Assembly (NCBI GenBank): GCA_023392995.1
Contig: JAEWMZ010000074.1
Coordinates: 1 to 44,875 of the forward strand
Length of the DNA stretch: 44,875 nucleotides
Direction: 5' to 3'
Source of the DNA: Bacillota bacterium
GTDB lineage: Bacteria > Bacillota > Clostridia > Lachnospirales > Lachnospiraceae
Part shown: positions 26,749-34,227 of the stretch, piece by piece
Position numbering within the stretch: the stretch's first letter is position 1
Layout: the number at the start of each line of letters is the position of its first letter
The notes under the pieces: generated by a model
Databases searched by the model: none
Told to the model about the DNA's origin: nothing
The model's input: the letters and a program-made list of their open reading frames with translations, nothing else
Program-made: the position numbers and the translations under genes

Positions 26749-27894
26749 CTAAAATGCCTTTTTAAGGATTTCCAAAACCTCGTCCTTGGTTATATTCTGA
26801 CGAGGATTAAAATTTAATACCGGCTCCTTCAGTACTTCATCAGCCAGCATTTCAAGATCCTTCTCCAAAATCCCCTGCTCCGATAAGGTCTTAATTCCAA
26901 GCTTTTTTATAAGCCGGCCAAGCTCTTGAGAAAGGAGATATTGATCCTCTGATGGTTTACCGGTAACAGAAAGACCTATGGCCTTTGCCAGCTCCTCCAT
27001 CTTTTCTGGACAGCTAACCGCGTTATATTCCATTACATAGGGCAGTACTGATGCATTTGCAATTCCATGGGGCAGATGAAAATGAGCACTCAATGTATGG
27101 GCGATACCATGCACCAAGCCAAGATTCGCATTCGAAAAGGCAAAGCCTGCTATGATACAGCCAAGCATCATCTGCTCTCTCGCTTCCATGTCCTCTCCGT
27201 TCTCCACAACCTTCGATAGATTCCTGTATAAAATTTGCAGTGCCTTGATTGAGTTATATTCGGTCAAGGGTGATGCCACATTTGAAATATAGCTTTCAAC
27301 CGCATGGGTTATAGCATCCATACCCGTTGCCGCTGTCACAGATTTTGGCATTGTTTTTGTAAACTCCGGGTCAACAATTACACTGGACGGCGTAATCTTA
27401 TTATCAATGATTACATACTTACAAACTGCTTCCTGGTCAATCAGAGCCGACACATTCGTAATTTCACTGGAGGTTCCGGCTGTTGTGGGAATTGCAATGA
27501 GGGGAAGCACCTTATTTTTTACGTTGCCCACACCCCCATACTGTCCGATTGGGGAGGGGTTTGTCATTAATACATTAGCAGCCTTCGCCAAATCAATGCT
27601 GCTTCCTCCTCCCACCGCAACAAAGCCCTCCACCTGGTTTTCTTTTGCAATTGCCGCTGCTTCCTCCACGAAAGAATTTGACGGATTCGGCTGGACTTTA
27701 TCGTAGATGATATAGTCGATCTGTGCAGCTACTATCTGCTCTAATACACGCTCCGCAATACCGGCACTCTTTACACCCTCGTCATAGATTATCATGACCT
27801 TATTCATACCTGCTCTGTGTATTAACCCGGGCAGCTCTAAGATGGAACCCCTGCCAAAGGTAATATCACTCTGTAAGAAAAAATTAAAACTCAT
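26749..27894 (-). CDS. Iron-containing alcohol dehydrogenase
   Basis: The 381-residue protein is a group III alcohol dehydrogenase of the lactaldehyde reductase / 1,3-propanediol dehydrogenase type. The NAD-binding FVAVGGGSSIDLAKA and TTAGTSSEIT segments are clear. The iron ligands are Asp and His in TGMDAITHAVES and two His in GLVHGIAHTLSAHFHLPHG. It interconverts an aldehyde and an alcohol. The start is ATG 27894, which has GAAGGAG close upstream. An open extension to 27927 would place the ribosome site inside the gene. It heads the minus-strand run and probably removes the aldehyde made by the class II aldolase. Confidence 0.9.
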   Translation of the reverse strand: MSFNFFLQSDITFGRGSILELPGLIHRAGMNKVMIIYDEGVKSAGIAERVLEQIVAAQIDYIIYDKVQPNPSNSFVEEAAAIAKENQVEGFVAVGGGSSIDLAKAANVLMTNPSPIGQYGGVGNVKNKVLPLIAIPTTAGTSSEITNVSALIDQEAVCKYVIIDNKITPSSVIVDPEFTKTMPKSVTAATGMDAITHAVESYISNVASPLTEYNSIKALQILYRNLSKVVENGEDMEAREQMMLGCIIAGFAFSNANLGLVHGIAHTLSAHFHLPHGIANASVLPYVMEYNAVSCPEKMEELAKAIGLSVTGKPSEDQYLLSQELGRLIKKLGIKTLSEQGILEKDLEMLADEVLKEPVLNFNPRQNITKDEVLEILKKAF

Positions 27895-27921
27895 ATGCTC
27901 TCCTTCCACCACTGCTGTTTC

Positions 27922-27969
27922 ATTCATAATCCATATTGCAATTCATAATCTCTGTTTCAATTCATAATC
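27922..27969. promoter_or_regulatory. Three 19-bp-spaced repeats upstream of the alcohol dehydrogenase operon
   Basis: The word ATTCATAATC occurs at 27922, 27941 and 27960, exactly 19 bases apart, and the last two share a flank reading CTNTGTTTC (N = C or T). They lie between the operon start and the divergent TetR gene, so they may be operator sites. Confidence 0.45.
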
Positions 27970-28001
27970 TTTGTTTCTACCATTCCCCTAGAGGAATTGG
28001 C

Positions 28002-28030
28002 TTGCTTATAGCTAGCGATTCATGTATAAT
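28002..28030 (+). promoter_or_regulatory. Probable promoter of the TetR regulator
   Basis: TTGCTT and TATAAT are 17 bases apart, with a TG extension at the -10. The leader would be about 175 bases. Within it a 14-base near-repeat (GTGTCTAAATTGAA, GTGTCTAATTCGAA) occurs at 28103 and 28131. Confidence 0.5.
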
Positions 28031-28210
28031 TTTTCATAAGCCAACCCTATAAACTGATTGTAAAAAATCGCGTTAGAAAAGGACAGTACACTTTCCCACG
28101 ATGTGTCTAAATTGAACAGAACCGCTCAAAGTGTCTAATTCGAAAGCCACTGTTCCCCTCTGCCATAGAAGGTGGAAGCAGTAATCCTAATCTCACAAAG
28201 GAGGAGCGTC

Positions 28211-28864
28211 TTGAGCCAAACTTCTAATCCAAAATTCTTAAAATCCGAGCAGACGAAGCTGCGTATCATGGATGTATATCTAGACCTGATCTCCGAAAAA
28301 GAGTGGGATAAAATATCCGTAAAAGAAATCTGCGCAAATGCCAATATCACCCGTGGCACCTTTTACTTATATTTCAATGATATCTATGATCTACTGGAAC
28401 AGATTGAAGACCCTTTGCTGCAGAAGCTGATTCAGAAATATCAGCAGACTCCCTCCAAAGAAGCCTTCTCATTTTCCGGTGGCAGCTTTGAAGAGCATTT
28501 CGATTTAGAACCGCCAATGCAGCTGGTATTCTGGTTTGATTTTTGTTCTTCTCATAAGAAGGAAATGAAGGCCTTACTAGGCAGCCATGGAGATCCTTAT
28601 TTTACAACCAAGTTAAAGAATATTCTGAGCGAGCAGATCCTTAAGATGATGGATCACGATTCCATGCCCCACGATGAACTTCGATCCCATTTCACCAAGG
28701 CTTTTTTGGAGCTGCATTTCTTAGTGGCACGTACCTGGCTGGATTCTTCTGAAGATAACTTCTTATCTACAAAAGAAATTATTCACATCCTAAACACCAT
28801 GCGTATTGGAGCAAACTATCTAAGTCATGCTACTAATTCGCAGCCTAGCACACCGGATATTTAG
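28211..28864 (+). CDS. TetR/AcrR family transcriptional regulator
   Basis: The 217-residue protein has the N-terminal helix-turn-helix of the TetR family: KISVKEICANANITRGTFYLYFNDIYDLL at about 37-65. An all-helical C-terminal domain follows that should bind a small effector. The start is TTG 28211, nine bases after AAAGGAGG; an open upstream extension to 28172 lacks any ribosome site. It is divergent from the alcohol dehydrogenase/kinase/aldolase run and probably represses it and itself through sites in 27895-28210. The effector is unknown. Confidence 0.88.
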   Translation: MSQTSNPKFLKSEQTKLRIMDVYLDLISEKEWDKISVKEICANANITRGTFYLYFNDIYDLLEQIEDPLLQKLIQKYQQTPSKEAFSFSGGSFEEHFDLEPPMQLVFWFDFCSSHKKEMKALLGSHGDPYFTTKLKNILSEQILKMMDHDSMPHDELRSHFTKAFLELHFLVARTWLDSSEDNFLSTKEIIHILNTMRIGANYLSHATNSQPSTPDI

Positions 28865-28970
28865 ATCGGCTTTCATTAACATAAACAAGCTATTTGCCCG
28901 CAAAGCTCTCCCCTCTCATGGCGCGGAGCTTCGTAGACATCATGTCTGTATAAGCTATAGATATAAAGTA

Positions 28971-29032
28971 TGCCGCATAAAGAAGACAGAATAACCCTTT
29001 CACCCGGTCTCTTCTGTCTTCTTTATGCGGCA
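28971..29032. terminator. Bidirectional terminator between TetR and NTF2-like genes
   Basis: A 21-bp perfect stem (28971-28991 with 29012-29032, beginning TGCCGCATAAAG) lies between convergent genes. It is followed on the plus strand by CACTTTTATTT. Confidence 0.8.
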
Positions 29033-29074
29033 CACTTTTATTTCTTCTATATCTTATGGGATTATTGCTTTATA

Positions 29075-29734
29075 TCATTTGCCCCAAAATCCTTTCAAAT
29101 CCTCTTCTGTCTGATATGGATGAGGCGGTTCAAAAAACATATTCGTCATTTTCTCGCTTCCATAGAAGGTCGGAGGATAACTGGAGGGTCGATCTGCTGT
29201 TGGTCTGCCGTCATTGCCGATCTGGCTTCCCAGCTTTACCTTATCTAGCTCAACCCAGGAATGATGATAATCACATAACAATAAATGAGGTATTCTAAAA
29301 TGCCAAAATTTCCATTCCCCATTCTCCTTAATAAAATCTATGGCATACATACCCCAGATCCAAAATGCACCCAGCTCCTCAGAGTCAGTCCTACGGCGAC
29401 CTTCTGCACCTGGCGAGATCCAAAGTCCCCTGGCTGTTTTTCCATCTGCTGCGACCTCAATCATCTCTGTAGTTAACAGGTGAAGTGCAAAGACACCCTT
29501 ACCATCTCCTTCCATGGAGTGGTGCCAATCCACAAAAAATGTCTCCACACCCTTACGTCCGTCGAAGATTCCAAAGCCTTCACAATCAATCCAAATATCC
29601 TCAACCTCTGCAAACATATCCGGCACTCTCTCCCAGGCACGTCCATAGCTGTAATATACGTATCTTGCCATTACTTTTTTTATTTCCTGTACATCCCACA
29701 TTTCTTGTACCTTTTGCTCAATTGAAGGTTCCAT
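29075..29734 (-). CDS. NTF2-like / SnoaL-like protein
   Basis: The 219-residue protein has the start of a SnoaL-type cone fold (DVQEIKKVMARYVYYSYGR), then GRKGVETFFVDWHHSM and LHLLTTEMIEVAADGKTARGLW, and a Pro/Tyr-rich C-terminal extension beyond the usual 130-150 residues. The fold includes dehydratases, isomerases and cyclases acting on hydrophobic substrates, such as BaiE and LinA, as well as non-enzymes. The His of the core strand is present. I do not see a clear matching catalytic Asp, so activity is uncertain. It follows the sugar ABC permease by 83 bases on the same strand, suggesting a link to the imported glycoside or its aglycone. Confidence 0.75.
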   Translation of the reverse strand: MEPSIEQKVQEMWDVQEIKKVMARYVYYSYGRAWERVPDMFAEVEDIWIDCEGFGIFDGRKGVETFFVDWHHSMEGDGKGVFALHLLTTEMIEVAADGKTARGLWISPGAEGRRRTDSEELGAFWIWGMYAIDFIKENGEWKFWHFRIPHLLLCDYHHSWVELDKVKLGSQIGNDGRPTADRPSSYPPTFYGSEKMTNMFFEPPHPYQTEEDLKGFWGK

Positions 29735-29817
29735 CGTCTTTGCTCCTCTCGCTATTCAAGTATTAAACCTATTGCCAAGCACACCTGCTTCGTATTCCTT
29801 CTTTATTTAATGCGCTC

Positions 29818-30717
29818 TTATTCCTTCACACCGCCAAGTGCAATTCCCTTAATGAAGTACTTCTGAAAGAAGGGATACAGCACCATAATCGGAACGACAC
29901 CAATCACAGCCATTGCCATTCGAATTCCTGTTCCGGGCATATCTGATACACCTATGGTATTGGTGGAGCTCATGGTGGAAATGGCGCTTATATTGTTAAT
30001 AATGCTATTTAGCAGCAGCTGTAAGCTGTATAGCTTGGAGTCACTGATATAGTACAGACCATTAACCCAGTCATTCCAGTATCCCAAACCTACCATCAAA
30101 CCAATGGTTGCTAAAATCGGTGTTGACAGAGGTAATACGATCTTGCGGTAAATATAGAATTCTCCTGCTCCGTCAATCTTAGCAGCCTCAATCAGCGCCG
30201 GATGAATATTGGAGGAGAAGTTATTCTTATACAGCATAATATAAAATCCATTAAACACCAGGTTCGGTAAAATCAATGCCAACAGAGTATTCTTAATATG
30301 AAAAATCTGAGTCCATAATAAATAAGACGGAACAGCTCCTCCATTAAACAGCATTGTGAATACTACCATTAATGTAACAATCTTTCTTCTTGGATAATCT
30401 TTTCTAGACAAGGGATACGCTAATAAAGGTCCAATGATTAAACTGATGATTGTTCCAACAATTGTGATAAAAAAGGTAATTCCGTAAGAGGTCATAATCT
30501 TTTTGCCATTCGTAATGAACAGATAGACATAGGCATAGCCGCTAAAGTCAGTTGTAATAAAATGATACCCATCTGCCAGCAGTGATTTCTCATTTGTAAT
30601 AGAGGAAGAAATCAGCAGTACAAAAGGAAGAATTGCCAGCAGTGCCAGAATTGCCAGAAAAATCGTTATTATTATTTGGAAAATCTTTTCCCCATTTCCT
30701 TTTACTCCACTTTCCAC
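29818..30717 (-). CDS. Carbohydrate ABC transporter permease (LplC-like)
   Basis: The 299-residue membrane protein has six hydrophobic segments and the EAA loop that contacts the ATPase: EAAKIDGAGEFYIYRKIVLPLSTP near 190. It matches the second permease of CUT1-type sugar importers in the LplC/YtcP line. Translation starts at GTG 30717, with AAAAGGAGG upstream. It lies 14 bases after the partner permease. No ATPase gene is seen in the window, as is common for these systems, which share an MsmX-type ATPase encoded elsewhere. Confidence 0.92.
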   Translation of the reverse strand: MESGVKGNGEKIFQIIITIFLAILALLAILPFVLLISSSITNEKSLLADGYHFITTDFSGYAYVYLFITNGKKIMTSYGITFFITIVGTIISLIIGPLLAYPLSRKDYPRRKIVTLMVVFTMLFNGGAVPSYLLWTQIFHIKNTLLALILPNLVFNGFYIMLYKNNFSSNIHPALIEAAKIDGAGEFYIYRKIVLPLSTPILATIGLMVGLGYWNDWVNGLYYISDSKLYSLQLLLNSIINNISAISTMSSTNTIGVSDMPGTGIRMAMAVIGVVPIMVLYPFFQKYFIKGIALGGVKE

Positions 30718-30731
30718 TTTAAGCCCTCCTT

Positions 30732-32081
30732 TTAGAATAATGCACTATCGTTGTCAACCTTACGTACGATCCGATTTACTATCATGATAATAGCAAAGCC
30801 AATCACCGATTGATATGCACTCGCCGCAGATGCCATTGAGATATTATTGTTCTTCATCAGCCCCCGGTAAACATAGGTATCTATGGTCTGTGTCACTCCA
30901 TATAAGGAGCCGGAATCCATTGGAACCTGATAGAATAGCCCAAAATCCGAATAGAAGATTCGCCCTACCTGAATCAGCACCAACGTAATAATCGTCGGTT
31001 TTAATAATGGAAGGGTAATGTTGATAATCTGCTTCCAGCGGCCGCAGCCGTCCACATAAGAAGCCTCATATAAACTCTTATCAATACCGATAATGGAGGA
31101 CATAAATATGATAGAGCTGTAACCCAACCCTTTCCAGGTACTAACAAACACCAGTATAAAGGGCCAATAAGCCTTGCTGGCATAGAAATTCACCCCATTG
31201 TCTTTTCCAAGAATTGAATTGTTGATCCAGCCTGCTTCATTACTTAAAAAGCCATATACAATATAAGCAACAATAATCATGGAAATCAATTGTGGCAGTA
31301 AGATCGTTGTTTGGAAGAGTTTCTGCAGCTTTTTGGAGAAGACCTCACTTAAGCAGATACCAACTACAATTCCAAGAATGTTGCCTACAATAATAAAGGC
31401 CAGATTATACAAAAGTGTATTTCTTGTAATGATAAAGGTGTCACTTGTTGCAAAAAGATATTTAAAATTGTCAAAGCCGATCCAGTCGCTCTTCCATATA
31501 CCAACGGAGAAATCGATTTTCTTAAAAGCAAGCAAAATACCAAGCATGGGAAGATAATTATTGACGATGATGTACAAAAGTCCCGGCAGCACCATGAAAT
31601 CAAGTGCCGTTACTGCCTTAGCCTGATATAAGATATGGAATCCTCTTACTATAATGATAATGCCAATGATCATAAATAGAATTGATCCGTAGGATATCTT
31701 AACATTTTTTGCACTCTCTAGAATGGCTGGAACCATGTTTGCAAATATTAAGTTAATGACTACAAACATAATGCCCAGAAGTAGTATACTAAGACCTCCC
31801 CATCTGGGTTTTAACTTCGAAAAGACAAGTGCAAATACAACTAATAATATAATTACAACAAGCTCTGCCCACAGGGCTATGGAAGGCTTTATCGTCAGCT
31901 TTCCTCCCATAATTGTTTTTCCGAACAAAAATTCTAATCCGGATACTGTATATGCCACTCTTTTATATGTATAGGAAGCAAAAGGAGTGATATAACATAA
32001 TACGGTAACAACAGCTAACAGCATTATGTCAATCGGTAATTTCCCTTTAAATACAATACTCAATAAATTAACTTTTTTCAC
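30732..32081 (-). CDS. Carbohydrate ABC transporter permease (LplB-like) with long N-terminal membrane extension
   Basis: The 449-residue permease ends in a standard LplB-type domain (about 160-445) with the EAA loop EASYVDGCGRWKQIINITLPLLKP. Ahead of it are about 150 extra residues with four hydrophobic segments, whereas these permeases are usually near 300-320 residues. The start is probably GTG 32081, which has AAAGGAG in front. An ATG at 32099 would overlap that ribosome site. It pairs with the LplC-like permease 14 bases downstream and the lipoprotein upstream. The extension may be a regulatory or structural add-on; its role is unknown. Confidence 0.88.
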   Translation of the reverse strand: MKKVNLLSIVFKGKLPIDIMLLAVVTVLCYITPFASYTYKRVAYTVSGLEFLFGKTIMGGKLTIKPSIALWAELVVIILLVVFALVFSKLKPRWGGLSILLLGIMFVVINLIFANMVPAILESAKNVKISYGSILFMIIGIIIIVRGFHILYQAKAVTALDFMVLPGLLYIIVNNYLPMLGILLAFKKIDFSVGIWKSDWIGFDNFKYLFATSDTFIITRNTLLYNLAFIIVGNILGIVVGICLSEVFSKKLQKLFQTTILLPQLISMIIVAYIVYGFLSNEAGWINNSILGKDNGVNFYASKAYWPFILVFVSTWKGLGYSSIIFMSSIIGIDKSLYEASYVDGCGRWKQIINITLPLLKPTIITLVLIQVGRIFYSDFGLFYQVPMDSGSLYGVTQTIDTYVYRGLMKNNNISMASAASAYQSVIGFAIIMIVNRIVRKVDNDSALF

Positions 32082-32112
32082 GACCCAGTCTCCTTTCATG
32101 CAATCCTGTTCC

Positions 32113-32250
32113 TATGCAATTGCGAAACAATATAGTTTTTGTGTAATTGTATACACAACGAATGCTATTTCTTCGCTCCAACGCTTCCTTCGGGCTTAGC
32201 TTCCGTTTTGAAACAGTATTCGTTCTGGATATAACATGCACTCCATTAAC
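32113..32250. repeat. TIR foldback repeat, right end degraded
   Basis: The left half (TGCAATTGCGAAACAATATAG) and centre (CGCTTCCTTCGGGCTTAGCTTCCG) closely match the 23585-23735 element. The right terminal repeat has drifted. It lies between the lipoprotein and permease genes. Confidence 0.75.
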
Positions 32251-32298
32251 AAGCACCTTAAAAAACCCCAGTCCCTACTCTGCAATTTACAGATATTC

Positions 32299-32339
32299 CA
32301 TGCTATGGCATATCCTTTTTTGGAATATGCCATAGCATG
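32299..32339 (-). promoter_or_regulatory. Intercistronic stem-loop between lipoprotein and permease genes
   Basis: CATGCTATGGCATATCC pairs with GGAATATGCCATAGCATG (one bulge) around a short loop of T. There is no T tail on the minus strand. Such structures often stabilise the upstream binding-protein mRNA and lower permease expression. Confidence 0.55.
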
Positions 32340-32420
32340 TATGATTACTTCATCCATTGCCCCAAGATTTTCATCCTGCTATCTCATTCTTATTCCGAGC
32401 CATAAACCCACTCTAATTCG

Positions 32421-33995
32421 TTATTGCTGAGCCTTCCAGGCATCTAATTGTGACTGATATTCTGCTATCACTTTTTCTGCTCCGGCATCATTTAATTTCT
32501 TAACAAAAGCATCGTATTCTTTCTCGCCAACCGAACCACTTTCTACGCCCGGCTTATATTCTCCGATTACGTTGCTGATTGCGGTCAGCTCGTTTGAGAT
32601 CTTAGATAAATCACAGGAAAAGCCTAAGTATGGAGAAATTTGTGTGCTTGATAATTCAGCCTTTTGCTGCTCTCTAATATCAGCAGGATCACCGTCCCAT
32701 GGATATACCAAGAACTGATTACCATATAAGAAATCAGAAGTATGATAAGCCACAGTATCTGCAGTAACGCCTTCCGGATATTTTGCTATACCATTCTCAA
32801 CAACATAATCTCTGCCCTCTACGCCCCAAGCAAAAAGATTACAGATATCCTTGTTGGTATACATTAAGTTAAGGAACTTTGCAGCTGCTTCCGGCTCTGT
32901 CGCACACACCGGAATAGCCCAGTCAAACTTTGTAGTTGCACCTGTTGATATCATCGGTGTTGCCAGCTTCTTAACTACCACGTCATAACCACTGTTGCCC
33001 TTCATCGCTGTCTCAACACCTAGTTCAGCCATTTTAACAATACTTGCTGCAACGCCTGCTTTAATTAAGTTCTCGGCAGACTGATCGGTTGTCGCAGCAT
33101 CCTTATAAATGAATCCCTTCTCATACCAGCTGCGTACTCTGTCAATGGTCGCCTTGTACCCAGGCGATGCGTAGTTGTTAACTACCTTACCCTCTGCATC
33201 CATACCAATTAGCTTATATCCATCTCCTAAACTATCAAAGGTAGTAAAGTCTGCGAATGAATCATTTTCAAGATTAGAGTTGGGGAAGTTCATGATATTA
33301 CCATCCACATCACTGTTACCAACAGCGGCCATCTCACCCTTATCTTTAATTGCTTGAAGGATCTTTTCATAATCTGTCCAGCTGGCCGCATTATTGAATG
33401 CATCCATTAAGCCTAAGCTCTCAATGATATCTTTTCTGGCAATCGCATAATAGCTGCCGGATAAATCTCTATAATTTGGAATCGCGTAAATCTTACCATT
33501 TACTGTAGTTCCTTTAATAAAATCTCCAACCTCCGCCAAAGCTCCAGGTGCATATTGGGTTAAAAGATCATTCAAAGGCATTAACTGGTTCTGAGCGATT
33601 AAAGCACTAAAGCTTGATTGTGGAATTGGAGTTGTCAAGCAAATATCCACCTTTTCATTTCCAGTGATTGCAAGATTAAGCTGCTGAGAATAGGAACCCA
33701 CTTCTACATATTGCAGTGTAACATGAGTATTAATCTCTTTTTCCGTGATGGCATTGATGCCATCCTCAACTGCATCCTTGCCATCCCCCATGGCACCAAG
33801 AGACATTACCATAAGAGTGATTTCTGCCATATCCTCCTGCTCTTCAGGTTCTGCTGTTACATCTGCGTCCGCAGTATCCTTTGCGGTACTGCCGGTAGCT
33901 TCACTACTCCCCTCGGATTTCCCACAAGCCCCAAGTATAGATACTGACATAACCAACACTAATAATAGTGCCATAAGCTTCTTAATTTTGTTCAT
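32421..33995 (-). CDS. Sugar ABC transporter substrate-binding lipoprotein (LplA-like)
   Basis: The 524-residue protein has a signal peptide ending in the lipobox ILGAC (Cys24). A Ser/Thr/Glu-rich linker and a large solute-binding domain typical of the LplA group follow (about 500-560 residues). It should capture a sugar, oligosaccharide or glycoside outside the cell and pass it to the two permeases downstream. The ribosome site AAGGAGG precedes the ATG. It is divergent from the first AraC/GH39 regulator across a 232-base gap, so that regulator probably controls it. The ligand cannot be determined from the sequence. Confidence 0.92.
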   Translation of the reverse strand: MNKIKKLMALLLVLVMSVSILGACGKSEGSSEATGSTAKDTADADVTAEPEEQEDMAEITLMVMSLGAMGDGKDAVEDGINAITEKEINTHVTLQYVEVGSYSQQLNLAITGNEKVDICLTTPIPQSSFSALIAQNQLMPLNDLLTQYAPGALAEVGDFIKGTTVNGKIYAIPNYRDLSGSYYAIARKDIIESLGLMDAFNNAASWTDYEKILQAIKDKGEMAAVGNSDVDGNIMNFPNSNLENDSFADFTTFDSLGDGYKLIGMDAEGKVVNNYASPGYKATIDRVRSWYEKGFIYKDAATTDQSAENLIKAGVAASIVKMAELGVETAMKGNSGYDVVVKKLATPMISTGATTKFDWAIPVCATEPEAAAKFLNLMYTNKDICNLFAWGVEGRDYVVENGIAKYPEGVTADTVAYHTSDFLYGNQFLVYPWDGDPADIREQQKAELSSTQISPYLGFSCDLSKISNELTAISNVIGEYKPGVESGSVGEKEYDAFVKKLNDAGAEKVIAEYQSQLDAWKAQQ

Positions 33996-34146
33996 ATACT
34001 TCCTCCTTAAATTTGATATGCTAATTATAAGGTGTTGGCATTTTTAATACATCATTTTCTATAAACAAATAGCCTCTTTAGGCTAGATATTTTTTCATAT
34101 TACACAACACTATTAGATAAAAGCTACAAATAGTTTCATTTTTTCA

Positions 34147-34175
34147 TTGTAAACTTAACATTTTAACTCTATAAT
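34147..34175 (+). promoter_or_regulatory. Probable promoter of the first AraC/GH39 regulator
   Basis: TTGTAA and TATAAT are 17 bases apart, 52 bases before the start codon. A minus-strand TATAAT at 34024-34029 without a good -35 could be the activator-dependent promoter of the ABC operon. Confidence 0.55.
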
Positions 34176-34227
34176 AACGATATGATATTAATTTCCGTTC
34201 ATCAAAAAGTACATATTGAGGTAAACC

